Part shown: piece after piece, positions 35,153-44,131 of the stretch
How positions within the stretch are numbered: position 1 is the stretch's first letter
Layout: the number at the start of each line of letters is the position of its first letter
From: Pseudomonadota bacterium
GTDB lineage: Bacteria > Pseudomonadota > Gammaproteobacteria > Steroidobacterales > Steroidobacteraceae
Assembly: GCA_021816775.1 (NCBI GenBank)
Contig: JAKAXA010000012.1
Span: 41,765 to 105,764, forward strand
Direction of reading: 5' to 3'
Length of the DNA: 64,000 bases
Notes under the pieces: model-generated
What the model saw: only the letters and a program-made list of their open reading frames with translations
Database searches by the model: none
Told to the model about the DNA's origin: nothing
Translations under genes and position numbers: made by a program

Positions 35153-36223
35153 TCAGCCGCTGCGGCGCAGCGCCTGGGGATTTTGGTTCAGTCCGCCCGC
35201 CAGGACGTATGCGTCGAAGCCGAGCTCGACCAGGATGAAGGCGGCCGCGCAGCTGCGCCGCTCGGTGTCGCACGTCAGGACGTAGGGTATCTTGGGGTCG
35301 AGTGCACTCAACTTCGGACGGATGAAGCACAGGGGAATGTTGAGCGAGCCGGCGATTGCTTGGGTCTGATACTCGCCCGGCATGCGGACATCGAGCCACC
35401 GGCCGCCGTGGGCGACAATCTCCTTGCCGCGCTCGTAGGCAACCCGCTGCAGCAGCGGCTCGCTCATGAGTTGGCGGAAGTCCTGCGCGCCGAGGCGCAT
35501 CAGTACCCCGTCGGTCAGCATGCTCACGGTGGCGTTGCGCTTGACTGAGGCAATGAGCGCCTCCTCGCCGAAGATGTCCCCGACGGTGAGCTCGGCGAGC
35601 TTCAATCCCGTGCGGTTCAGCGGCGTCTCGCGCGTGACCAGGCACTTGCCGCTGACGATCACGTAGAAATAATCCCCGTCTTGTCCCTGCCGAATCACGG
35701 TCTCGCCGGCCTTGTACGGCACGCGCTCGAGACGTTGGAAGATCGCCTGCAGGTTCGCTGGCGGAATCTTGTGGAACGCCTTGGTGGTGAGCAGCGTCGT
35801 CATCCAGTCATCGCCGCTCGCCGTGTCGGATTCCTGCTTCAGTTCGGCGACTTCGTAGATGCCGGTCTGGTCCCAGGTGATGGCTACATCGAGCAGTTCG
35901 CTCTCGATCGAGAGATACTCGATAGGATCGATCGCGCGCACCGAAGCCCCGCGGGGATTGCCCGGCACCAGGGGCGTTGCCGCCTCGCTGCTGCCGCCCA
36001 CCAGCGTGCCGACGGGGCGCCCTTGACGCTGGATTTCCACCTTGCCGGACACGAGCCAGACGGTTCGCCCGTCGAGGTCGCCTTCCCTGAACAAGATCTC
36101 CCCGCCAGGCAGGTTCCGCAGGCCGATTTTCTTGGCGAGCGCGGCGAGGCTTTCGCGCTTCAGACCGTCCAGAGGCACGAACTGCCTGAGCAGTTGTACG
36201 CTGGCGGCCCGCTCGTCAACCAT
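35153..36223 (-). CDS. Double cyclic-nucleotide-binding domain and rhodanese fusion protein
   Basis: 356-residue cytosolic protein. A first, degenerate cyclic-nucleotide-binding domain spans about 18-110 (LPGGEILFREGDLDGRTVWLV is its core). A second, better conserved one spans about 148-250 (KAGETVIRQGQDGDYFYVIV; FGEEALIASVKRNATVSML). A rhodanese domain spans about 265-345, with WLDVRMPGEYQTQAIAGSLN and a Cys-containing loop CDTERRSCAAA. No DNA-binding domain is visible, so it is not a Crp-type regulator. It may sense a nucleotide and act on a sulfur carrier or partner. It is convergent with pilZ. Confidence 0.85.
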   Translation of the reverse strand: MVDERAASVQLLRQFVPLDGLKRESLAALAKKIGLRNLPGGEILFREGDLDGRTVWLVSGKVEIQRQGRPVGTLVGGSSEAATPLVPGNPRGASVRAIDPIEYLSIESELLDVAITWDQTGIYEVAELKQESDTASGDDWMTTLLTTKAFHKIPPANLQAIFQRLERVPYKAGETVIRQGQDGDYFYVIVSGKCLVTRETPLNRTGLKLAELTVGDIFGEEALIASVKRNATVSMLTDGVLMRLGAQDFRQLMSEPLLQRVAYERGKEIVAHGGRWLDVRMPGEYQTQAIAGSLNIPLCFIRPKLSALDPKIPYVLTCDTERRSCAAAFILVELGFDAYVLAGGLNQNPQALRRSG

Positions 36224-36325
36224 GTCAGTTTCCCAAGACAGCGTCGTGATGTCCGTTGAGGCGGCGGCGACCGCCGACGGCCACGGATCGTAATGCGCTC
36301 ACGGCAAGTCCGACCCGGGCACCGT

Positions 36326-38425
36326 TCACGATTCTACCCCGTGTGAGGCGCGTGCATGCACATCGTTGCCGTCAGCGTTGCCGTTCCCGGCGCCCGCGAC
36401 CTGAGCCCATCCCGCATCGGGCTGAAAACGTTCGCCGTAGAGGCTCGCGAGACGCTCGAGACGCTCCACGACGGCATCGACGCCGCGCGCGCGGGCGTAG
36501 GCGAGCGGTCCGCCCCGAAACGGCGCGAACCCTGTGCCGAAGATCACCGCCGCGTCGATCAGATCGGCGTCCGCCGCGATGCCCTCGCGCAGGCAGGCCA
36601 CGCATTCATTGACGAGGGTCAAGATGAGCCGATCGCTGAGGTCCGCCGGGGCGGCTCCGGCGGGGGAGCGCTTGACCGGCTTGCCTTCCCGCCAGAGGTA
36701 AAAGCCGGCGCCGCTCTTGCGCCCGAGCTTGCCGATTTCGATCCGTTCAGTGAGTACTGCCAGATCCGGTACCGTGCGCCCCAGGCCCCGGGCGACGATC
36801 TGCCCGACGTGCGCGGCCACGTCCAGCCCGACCACATCGGCCAGTTCGATCGGCCCCATGGGCATGCCAAACTCGACGGCCGTCGCATCGATGGCCTCAA
36901 AGGGCACGCCGTCGGAAGCGGCGAGCATGGCCTCCTGCAGATAAGGCATCAGCACCCGATTGACGATGAATCCGGGCGCGCTGCGGCAGGGCAGCGGGAG
37001 CTTATCGAGCTTGCGGGCGAAGGCGCTCGCGGTTTCGAGGGCCTGCGGGTCGCTCGAAGGTCCGGCCACCACCTCGATGAGCGGCATCTGCGCCACCGGA
37101 TTGAAGAAATGCAGCCCGACCAGCCTGCCGGGCCGCGCCAGTCCCTCGGCCAGCTGGCCGATGTCGATGCTTGAGGTATTAGTCGCGAGGAGGGCTGCGG
37201 GCTTCAGGCGCGGCTCGAGCGCCGCGAACAGGGCGCGCTTGGCCTCGAGATTCTCGAAGATCGCCTCGATGAGCACATCCGCTTCACTGACCGAGGCGCC
37301 CTCAGGGTCCGGGCTCAGGCGCTCGAGGGCTGCCGCGGCCTTTTGCGGGTCACGCAGGCGCCTGGCGAACAACTCCCGCGCCCGCGCGCGAGCCGGTTCG
37401 ATCAGGGCGGCTTCGCGATCCTGCAGCGTCACCCGGCAGCCGCGCAGCGCCGCCCACGCGGCGATGTCTGCGCCCATCACGCCGGCGCCAACCACGTGGA
37501 CCCGCTCGAGCGGTGCGCCGCTCTTGCCGGCGCCGGCCTTCAGGCGGTCCTGCAGCAGAAAGACGCGGATGAGGTTGCGGGCGGTATCCGTGGCGAACAG
37601 CCGCGCGATCGAGCGCGTCTCGCCCTCGAAGGCGCCGCGGCCATGCGCGCCGTAGCGGCTCCACAGATCGATGATGGCGTAGGGGGCCGGGTACTGGTCA
37701 CGGCGCACCTTGCTGGCGAGCTCGGCGGTGAGCGACGGCTGTACCAGCTGGCGCACGAGCGGCCAACTGAGCACGCGCTGCAGCAAGGGTGCCCGATGCG
37801 GCGCCGGTCGTTTCTCGATGAAGCGGCGCGCCGCGCTGCGCAGATCCTCGGCCGCAACCAGCTGATCGACCAGCCCCAGGCGCAGTGCCTGCTCGGCCCG
37901 CACCGGCTTGCCGGTAAGCATCAGCTGCATGGCCGCCTTGACGCCAATGAGTTGTACGCTGCGCACCGTGCCGCCGAAGCCCGGATGGATCCCGAGCTGC
38001 ACCTCCGGCAGCCCGAGCGCCAGGCGCTCATCGCCCACCGCGACGCGATAGCGGCACGCGAGGGCGAGCTCGAGTCCGCCGCCGAGGGCGAACCCGTGCA
38101 CTGCCGCGACCGTCGGGCAGGGCAGCTCCGCGAGGCGCTCGAGGACCGACTGGCCCGAGTGAATCAGCCGGTAGCCCCGGTCCTCGCTGGTGAGACGGGT
38201 GAATTCCTTGACGTCGGCTCCGGCGATGAACCCGCTCTTCTTCGCCGAGAGCACCACGAGCCCGCGCGGCTGGCCGGCGCGGATCGCCTCGAGGTGCCGA
38301 TCCAGCTCGCGCAGCACCTCGCTGGAGAGAACGTTGGCGGAGGCGTCGGCCTTGTCAGCCCACAGCCAGACGATGCCCTCGGCATCCCTCTCGATACGCC
38401 AGTGCCGGCCGCTCTCACCGCTCAT
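36326..38425 (-). CDS. FadB-like enoyl-CoA hydratase/3-hydroxyacyl-CoA dehydrogenase
   Basis: Bifunctional beta-oxidation protein, about 699 residues. The N-terminal crotonase domain (1-190) contains SGFIAGADVKEF and the oxyanion region FALGGGLELALACRYR with LGLPEVQLGIHPGFGG, including both expected glutamates. The NAD-binding domain begins at about 310 with VHVVGAGVMGADIAAWAA. The dehydrogenase core has ATNTSSIDI and HFFNPVAQMPLIEVV (catalytic His). The C-terminal domain ends with FGTGFAPFRGGPL. I prefer the ATG with GGGGAGG five bases upstream; one seven codons earlier (MNTGEAG) also has a GAGG. No thiolase (fadA) is adjacent. Confidence 0.93.
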   Translation of the reverse strand: MSGESGRHWRIERDAEGIVWLWADKADASANVLSSEVLRELDRHLEAIRAGQPRGLVVLSAKKSGFIAGADVKEFTRLTSEDRGYRLIHSGQSVLERLAELPCPTVAAVHGFALGGGLELALACRYRVAVGDERLALGLPEVQLGIHPGFGGTVRSVQLIGVKAAMQLMLTGKPVRAEQALRLGLVDQLVAAEDLRSAARRFIEKRPAPHRAPLLQRVLSWPLVRQLVQPSLTAELASKVRRDQYPAPYAIIDLWSRYGAHGRGAFEGETRSIARLFATDTARNLIRVFLLQDRLKAGAGKSGAPLERVHVVGAGVMGADIAAWAALRGCRVTLQDREAALIEPARARARELFARRLRDPQKAAAALERLSPDPEGASVSEADVLIEAIFENLEAKRALFAALEPRLKPAALLATNTSSIDIGQLAEGLARPGRLVGLHFFNPVAQMPLIEVVAGPSSDPQALETASAFARKLDKLPLPCRSAPGFIVNRVLMPYLQEAMLAASDGVPFEAIDATAVEFGMPMGPIELADVVGLDVAAHVGQIVARGLGRTVPDLAVLTERIEIGKLGRKSGAGFYLWREGKPVKRSPAGAAPADLSDRLILTLVNECVACLREGIAADADLIDAAVIFGTGFAPFRGGPLAYARARGVDAVVERLERLASLYGERFQPDAGWAQVAGAGNGNADGNDVHARASHGVES

Positions 38426-38454
38426 GCCCGCCTCCCCGGTGTTCATCGCAGGCC

Positions 38455-39219
38455 TCAGGCCGCCGCCGGCTGCGCCGAGCGGGCTGCGCGCACCTGAAAG
38501 TCGCACACCAGCGGCCGATGGTCGGAGAAGCGCACGTCCGGGACACGGAAATCGCTCACTTCGATCCCTTCGCTCAGCAGAATGAAATCGAGCTCGATGC
38601 GCGGGGACCGCGAGGGAAACGAGGGCAGCCCCGCGGAATTGGCGCTGCGCAGCCCCGCGGCGCGCATGAAGAGGTAAATCTCGTGCGTGCCCCAGAAGGT
38701 ATTGAAGTCCCCGGCGACGATCACGGGTTTGGCCGACTGGACGATCAGGTCGTGCAGCGAGCGCAGCTGGTACTGGCGGTGGCGGAATTTCAGCGACAGG
38801 TGCACCAGGAACACGCACACGTCCTCGAGCTCGAGCTCGATGATCAGCCGCTTGATGCCCGTATCGAAATAATGGAACCGCTGCTCGTGGACATGCGGCG
38901 CCGACAGCAGCGCGTTGCCCTGCTTACGCACGATCGGCAGCAGCGTATTGACCGAGGAAGTGCCGTACTTGCACTGAAACGTCGAGTAGTGGCCGAGCTC
39001 CGCGGCGATGTGCTCGGCCTGATTGACCATGCCGGTGCGAATCGAGCCACTGTCGACCTCGATCAGGCCCACGACGTCGGCGCGCTCATCGCGCAGGAAT
39101 CGCGTAATGCCCGAAAGCACCCGCGGATTGCTGCGCAGATACCCCGCCCCGGGCAGCGGCAGATGGAACGCCGGACCTGTGCCGGTGGCGTAGCGGATAT
39201 TGTAGACGACGAGACGCAC
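38455..39219 (-). CDS. Endonuclease/exonuclease/phosphatase family protein
   Basis: About 254 residues with the DNase I-like metallophosphodiesterase fold. Motifs in order: VVYNIRYATG (Asn near the N-terminus), LIEVDSGS (metal-binding Glu), VHLSLKFRHRQ (catalytic His region), VIVAGDFNTF (Asp-x-Asn), and RFSDHRPLVC (final catalytic His). Substrate could be nucleic acid, a phospholipid or inositol phosphate; the fold does not say. I take GTG (MRLVVYNIRYATG) as start; the frame is open 26 codons upstream without homology. It lies just upstream of the FadB-like gene on the same strand. Confidence 0.82.
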   Translation of the reverse strand: MRLVVYNIRYATGTGPAFHLPLPGAGYLRSNPRVLSGITRFLRDERADVVGLIEVDSGSIRTGMVNQAEHIAAELGHYSTFQCKYGTSSVNTLLPIVRKQGNALLSAPHVHEQRFHYFDTGIKRLIIELELEDVCVFLVHLSLKFRHRQYQLRSLHDLIVQSAKPVIVAGDFNTFWGTHEIYLFMRAAGLRSANSAGLPSFPSRSPRIELDFILLSEGIEVSDFRVPDVRFSDHRPLVCDFQVRAARSAQPAAA

Positions 39220-39353
39220 CTGAGAGGGCCTGCTCCGCGCGGCAAAAACGCATTCTATGCAATTGCGCCGCCGCCCGCAGCCAACGGCTTGCCGCACTTC
39301 GCAGCGGCCGCGGCTTGTGAGACACTGCGGCAGCCTACGGAGAAGCCGATTAA

Positions 39354-39806
39354 ATGTCGCAGGCCAACCCCATTCGCCTGTTCGTGACCCATTTGTGGGA
39401 GCCCGCCGACGATTACCTGCGGGTCTTCGAGTACCTGGAGAGCTCGCGCAACTTCTTTTACAAGAACTACAGCGTGCCGGAGCGGCGACCGGCGGGCGAC
39501 CGGGAGGCCCAGAAGCAGGAGCTGCGCGCCCAGATCAGCCCCGTCGAGGTGGTCGTGGCGCTTTCGGGCCTGTTCGCTCAGGACCAGGATCTGCTCACCT
39601 TCCAGCTGCTCTATGCCAAGGCCAGCCAGAAGCCGGTGCTGCTGGTGCGCCCCTTCGGCTCGGAGAAGGCCGTTCCGAAGGCTCTCACCGACCTCGCCGA
39701 TGAGGTGGTGGACTGGGACGAGCGGGCGCTGGTCGATGCCATCCGTCGGCAGGCTCGGCACGAGGACACCACGCGCTGGGACACCATCGAGTTCAAGCTC
39801 GACTGA
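39354..39806 (+). CDS. TIR-like (MTH538/DUF1863-type) domain protein
   Basis: 150 residues. The N-terminal strand IRLFVTHLWEPADDYLRVFE, the NYSVPERRPAGDREA segment and the later VVVALSGLFAQDQDLLTFQL then KPVLLVRPFGSEKAVPKAL resemble the MTH538 TIR-like family, relatives of which include the ThsB sensors of Thoeris anti-phage defence. The protein is essentially one domain with no fused effector. No ThsA-like NADase partner is adjacent; neighbours are an EEP-fold protein (divergent) and a TonB receptor. A role in signalling or defence is speculative. Family assignment is from pattern memory and moderately sure. Confidence 0.6.
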   Translation: MSQANPIRLFVTHLWEPADDYLRVFEYLESSRNFFYKNYSVPERRPAGDREAQKQELRAQISPVEVVVALSGLFAQDQDLLTFQLLYAKASQKPVLLVRPFGSEKAVPKALTDLADEVVDWDERALVDAIRRQARHEDTTRWDTIEFKLD

Positions 39807-39813
39807 GCCCGGC

Positions 39814-39850
39814 CCCCCCGCCGCGCGCACGGTGTGCGCGGCGCGGGGGG
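39814..39850. repeat. Long GC hairpin between convergent genes
   Basis: A 17-base arm (CCCCCCGCCGCGCGCAC) faces its complement with only two central mismatches and a 3-base loop. It lies in the 69-base gap between the TIR-like gene and the TonB-dependent receptor, which converge. No T tract follows on either strand, so it may block transcription or protect mRNA ends rather than act as a standard terminator. Confidence 0.65.
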
Positions 39851-39875
39851 CGCCTCCCCGGGGGGACGGGGATTG

Positions 39876-42344
39876 CTAGAACCTCATCGAGATCGTGCCG
39901 TAAATCGCGCGCGGCGGGCCCGCATAGGCGAGGGGGTATCCGGCGCTCGCCGTACCATAGAGCCCGCCCGCGGAGATGTACTCGAAGAAGTTGTACTTCG
40001 AGTCAAGCGCGTTCATCACCTCGAGTTTGAGCTTCACGGATTTCACGGCGTCGCCATACCACGACCTCGGCAGTGTTGCCGCCAGCGCCAGATTCACCAC
40101 GCCGTAAGAGGCGATTTCCTGATTGCTCGGCGCGCCCGCGTTGTTGTCGAAGATATACTGCGATCCGACGTACTGGTACCACGCGCGGGGCTTGATCGCG
40201 ACTCCATCGGAGAACCGGTACGTCCAGTAGGCGCCGATATTGAACGTGCTGCTCGGGGTGTCGGAGACCGGCAGCCCGGAGTAGTCGGTGGCGCCGCCGC
40301 CGGGAGGCGTGAATGCGTAGCTGTTGAAGTACGCCTTCTCGATATTCACGTTGGTGAACAGCTTGAGGGTGCGCCAATTGGCCTCGGCGGAGAAGTTCAC
40401 GCCGTGGTAGACCGAATCGCCGGTGCCGAGGCCGAGAAAATCGCCACCGGAGCTGTTCACGCCGATGATCTGATTGCTCAGGTGGTCGTGATAATAGTTC
40501 ACGTTGATGAGCACCCGGCTGAACTCGCCAACCGTCGGCCAGAAGACCTTCATGCCCGCCTGCCACTCGAGGCTTCTTTGCAGGATGTCGCCGCCGACGG
40601 GCTGGCTCTGATAGAGCCCGCCGCCGCCACCGACCTGCGGCAGACGATAGGCCGTCGCCCAGTTCGCGTACAGCGCGAGCCAGTGCCTGGGCTGCCAGCG
40701 CAGGCTCACGGAAGGCTCAGTCCTGTCGTAGTGGGTCTGCGCAGCGGGCAATTCACCCTGATCGTGGCCGCTGAACAGACCGAGGCCGAGGGGATTCGAC
40801 GGGGTCGGAGTGCTCAGGATGTCCGATAACTGGAACTCCGTGGGGCCGTACGGATAGTAATCCGTGTGGAAGCTCACGATGCGGATGCCCGGGGTGATCG
40901 TCAGGCTTGCGATGGGCGTGATCGCATCCTGGAAGAACGCTGCCAGGTCCGTGATGTGCCAGTAGTCGCTGCGATGGTTGGCGTTAGGCACCGCCGCCGA
41001 GCCGCACACACTTGTGCCGGCCGCAACGCTGGTCCCGTTCGACAGGCTGATGGCTGCCGGAGTGACGACACACACGCCCGGGTTGTAAAACTCGTTCCGC
41101 GAGTTGTATACGGTGTTGATGAAGTAGCCGCCGACGCCGATCTGGTTGTAGGGCAGGTAGATATCGCTCCAGAGCTTGTCGCCGTACATGTGCGAGAACG
41201 GATTGTTGTGCTCGTACAGATTGCCCGGGCTGTTCAGGCCGAAGTTGTTGTAGTGGACATGCAGCCGCGTGCCCTCCCGGTACCACAGCTGGTTGTGCAG
41301 GGTGGTGCGGCGGTCGACCCGTATGTTCTGTCTCGCATAGACGAGCCAGGTGCGGTTGGTGTCCTCCTTGCGCCAGATCGTCTCATTGACGGTGCTGTAA
41401 TACCCGGTGGTCGCCTCGCTCAACAGAGGGCCGGGGGCGCCGATCCCGTTGACGGTGAGGCCGGGCACCGGAGTCAGCGGCACGGGCACGGGCCGCCAGC
41501 CTCTGCCTGCGCCGAGGTACGCGCCGAAACTGACGCTGCTGCCGCCCGCGAAGACCTTGTGGGTCTTGAAGAACCCGGCGTAATTGCGCGTGGGCCAGGC
41601 AAAGCCGTCGGGGGACGTATGGAAGCTGTTGGCTCGCCCGGCGCCGCCTGCGAATACGGTCTCCCAGCCATCGATTTTGCCGGTCTGCAGGATCAGATCC
41701 GCGTTCTCGGTGCTGAAGCTGCCGCCCGTGAGCTGCACGTAGCCCCCGGCCTTGCTCGAGGGCTGCACCGGCACGAAGTTCACCGCGCCGCCCATGTTGT
41801 TGTACCAGCGGCTCTCGGGGTCCCCGGGACCGTAGGTGACGCGCGCGCCCTGCAGCAGCGCGGTCTGCGGGATCTCGGGCGTCTCCCACAGGCCGGAGGC
41901 GGCATTGACCATCGGGATGCCATCGAAGCTGATCGCCAGGTTGCCGTTGTCGACCGTGCCCGGGGACGTGCCCGCCCACCCCTGGTTCAGACCGTTGATG
42001 CTGATGCTCGCCTTGGTGCCGCCGGTCTGACCGTAGCCGGAAACGGCGATGCCGGGTGCGAACGTGAGCGCCTGCGCGGCGCCACCGACGACGCCGGCGG
42101 ACTTCAACTGCTGCCGGTCGAGTGCCTTGTCGCCGTACGCCGATTCGTAAATGGATTTCTGCTTGAGGCTTTTGAGCTGCAGTTCCTTGGCGGTGACGAT
42201 GATCTCCTGCAGCGTGGCCGCGGCGGGCATCGGGCCCGGTGCCGGTGCGGGCGCGGCGTGCGCGGCGGCGGCCGAGAGAGTCGCAGCGACCGCGAACGCG
42301 ACGCTCGTGCCATGTGTGACGCGGCGGGTGGGCAGACGAGTCAT
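39876..42344 (-). CDS. TonB-dependent outer-membrane receptor
   Basis: 822-residue receptor for a scarce nutrient, perhaps a siderophore or other chelate. A signal peptide spans about 1-30 (VAFAVAATLSAAAAHA). LQEIIVTAK near 45 resembles the TonB box. A plug domain follows (VVGGAAQALTFAPGIAVSGYG, then SINGLNQGW and GNLAISFDGIPM). The barrel carries YGPGDPESRWYNNMGGAVNF and many alternating aromatic strands. The C-terminus ends in Phe (YGTISMRF), as outer-membrane barrels require. GAGGAAG precedes the ATG. The extracellular loops (HYNNFGLNSPGNLYEHNNPF and others) are Asn/Tyr-rich. The substrate cannot be told. Confidence 0.92.
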   Translation of the reverse strand: MTRLPTRRVTHGTSVAFAVAATLSAAAAHAAPAPAPGPMPAAATLQEIIVTAKELQLKSLKQKSIYESAYGDKALDRQQLKSAGVVGGAAQALTFAPGIAVSGYGQTGGTKASISINGLNQGWAGTSPGTVDNGNLAISFDGIPMVNAASGLWETPEIPQTALLQGARVTYGPGDPESRWYNNMGGAVNFVPVQPSSKAGGYVQLTGGSFSTENADLILQTGKIDGWETVFAGGAGRANSFHTSPDGFAWPTRNYAGFFKTHKVFAGGSSVSFGAYLGAGRGWRPVPVPLTPVPGLTVNGIGAPGPLLSEATTGYYSTVNETIWRKEDTNRTWLVYARQNIRVDRRTTLHNQLWYREGTRLHVHYNNFGLNSPGNLYEHNNPFSHMYGDKLWSDIYLPYNQIGVGGYFINTVYNSRNEFYNPGVCVVTPAAISLSNGTSVAAGTSVCGSAAVPNANHRSDYWHITDLAAFFQDAITPIASLTITPGIRIVSFHTDYYPYGPTEFQLSDILSTPTPSNPLGLGLFSGHDQGELPAAQTHYDRTEPSVSLRWQPRHWLALYANWATAYRLPQVGGGGGLYQSQPVGGDILQRSLEWQAGMKVFWPTVGEFSRVLINVNYYHDHLSNQIIGVNSSGGDFLGLGTGDSVYHGVNFSAEANWRTLKLFTNVNIEKAYFNSYAFTPPGGGATDYSGLPVSDTPSSTFNIGAYWTYRFSDGVAIKPRAWYQYVGSQYIFDNNAGAPSNQEIASYGVVNLALAATLPRSWYGDAVKSVKLKLEVMNALDSKYNFFEYISAGGLYGTASAGYPLAYAGPPRAIYGTISMRF

Positions 42345-42724
42345 GGTGCGCTTCCTCGTGATGTCTTATGAGGTGTGCACGGCCGAGACCGCGCACCGAG
42401 GAGCCGCACACTAGAGCTTCAAAGTGACATTCCCGTTGCGGATATATTTCAGTCATGTGTCACTCGGCGGCCCGTCCTGAGGCGATCAGATGTCTGCCAT
42501 GGTGAATGCCGGCCGCGCGCCGGCGCGTCTCGGGCGATTGCGCCGATCACTGACGCGATGACCTCAACTGCCGCGTTGCCGCAACGCAACACCGTCGAGT
42601 CGCCGCGTCGCGCGCAAGGAGGACGAGCGCAGATGCGCAGGCAGCGCTGCTGCGCGTACCACGCCGGCGGCAATGCCGCGCATCGGGCGCAGCGGTTGCT
42701 GAGACAGAGCGAGCCGGTGCCGGC
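42345..42724. other. Upstream region of the TonB-dependent receptor gene
   Basis: No credible gene is seen in these 380 bases. Candidate frames on both strands lack homology or a ribosome binding site. The part next to the receptor presumably holds its promoter and an inverted repeat (listed separately). The part near the BON pseudogene looks like non-functional sequence. Confidence 0.5.
42423..42464. promoter_or_regulatory. Inverted repeat upstream of the receptor gene (possible operator)
   Basis: AGTGACA and TGTCACT form perfect 7-base arms 28 bases apart, enclosing an AT-rich GATATATTT. The element is about 80-120 bases upstream of the receptor start, a typical place for a promoter and regulator site. 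It does not look like a Fur box. The arms are short, so chance cannot be excluded. Confidence 0.3.
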
Positions 42725-43342
42725 TCAGCCGGCCGGATGGGCCGCGACGCGGATGCGGTTGTCGATATCCTGCACGCCGAGGCAGGCGTCGGCGAAGTCC
42801 TCGATAGCGTGCTTCATGCGCCGCTGCGGTACCGTGCCCTCGAGCACAACCGTGCCGTTGGTGACTTCGACGGTGACCTCGCTCGAGTCGATATGCCGGG
42901 TCTGCATGAGCCGGTCGCAGAGGTCCTCACGGATCCGCTCATCCGAGCGCCGATAGCCCTTTGGGCCCTGCGGGTAGCGCCTCGCCGCCACGGCCGGCCG
43001 CGTGGGGGCGAAGGGCGCCACGAAGGCCGATCGCGCGGCGATGCGCCAGTCCGGGCCATAGACGTCCTCGAGGAACTCGCGCTCGAGCTCCGTGGGAATC
43101 TGCGGCGGCTCCTCGCCGAAGCCGTAGTAACCGCCGGTGAAACCCGGTCCACTGCGCTAGCCGGCCACTCCGGTGCCGTAATAGCGGGGCATTGGGCCGT
43201 AGGTGAACGGCTCGTGGCCGAACAGCTCCTCGCTCGAGGCTGCTCGGCGCTGGGGCACTGGCGGTAAGGAGGCGGGCGCGGCGTGGTCAGGAGCATCGTG
43301 CGAGCGGCGGCCGGCGCGCGAGAATGGCTTGTTGCGACTCAT
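42725..43342 (-). pseudogene. BON-domain protein gene interrupted by an in-frame amber codon
   Basis: Read continuously, the frame encodes about 205 residues. It has a good start (ATG with CAGGAG six bases upstream, MSRNKPFSRAGRRSHD) and a Gly/Tyr-rich middle (GFTGGYYGFGEEPPQIP). The C-terminal BON domain is EDLCDRLMQTRHIDSSEVTV, then VVLEGTVPQRRMKHAIEDFA. A TAG at 43157-43159, after residue 61, splits it. Sequence after the stop keeps the same frame and codon character, so a single recent nonsense mutation or a sequencing error is likely. The C-terminal part could restart at GTG 43021, giving a 98-residue BON protein. BON proteins usually act at membranes or in osmotic stress. Confidence 0.65.
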
Positions 43343-43623
43343 GAACGACTCCTGGGGCGCCACGCGCCCCGGGGTTAGCGAGCACAGGGATGCACTGTGG
43401 CGGCCGGCCGCGCGATGAACAATCGTGGCAAATGCGCAGCGCGCTCGCGCGCGAGCCCCGGCGCACGAGGCGCAGCCGCATGCACCGCCACATCGCGCGT
43501 CCGTGCGGCCGATCAGACCATAGGAAACGAGACATCGATCACGGCCGCGCGGGGCAGCCCGCTGCGCGATCAGGTGACCGGGCAATGCGGGCCCAAGATG
43601 CTCGGGGCGCACGGTTCGAGGGG

Positions 43624-44131
43624 TGCGATGCCCCGATGGGCATCCCGGAGCCGCAGCGGCCGATTTTCAGCGAGCGCTTGCAGGTGCAGACCCCGGCGAC
43701 TGTCGCGCGCAGCGGCGACGGGCCGGGTTTAAGCATCGTCAGTCGCATCCTGAATCCGTACCCGCTTAAGCTCGAGGTAGAGTCGACGCCCGGCGTGGGC
43801 TCGCGCTTTCGGCTGGCGTCGCCGGCGGGCGCCGCCGGCGGCGAGGCGTGAACTGATGTCTCGCAGGCCGATGCCTTCGCCCCGCTCGCTTGGCATGCCC
43901 GCATCGATCGGCTGATCAGCGATGTTTTCCTGGCCGCGGAGACGAGGTCTTTGGCGGGGTGCGCGCGCCTGGGGCGCGACCTGCCGGCGATTCTCTCCAG
44001 CAGCGACACCCTGCGCGGGCGCCCAGGGGCGCGCACCACGATGAGGATTGATGCATCGCGAGCAAGCCGCTGCGGGCCGAGGAACTGCTCGGCTTGATCG
44101 GCGAGCGGCTCGAGCGGCGAGATGCCGCGTC
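43624..44131 (+). pseudogene. Remnant of a hybrid sensor histidine kinase/response regulator
   Basis: The plus strand holds the tail of a HATPase domain: MGIPEPQRPIFSERLQVQ, then GDGPGLSIVSRIL (degenerate G box) and LEVESTPGVGSRFRL. A TGA at 43849-43851 interrupts. The same frame then continues into a receiver domain (RIDRLISDVFLAAET with the phospho-Asp, and LPAILSSSDTLRG). A frameshift near 44040-44055 moves the last block, IASKPLRAEELLGLIGERL with the conserved Lys-Pro, to another frame. The N-terminal sensor and dimerisation parts are missing. Boundaries are approximate. This is a decayed gene, not an active kinase. Confidence 0.75.
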
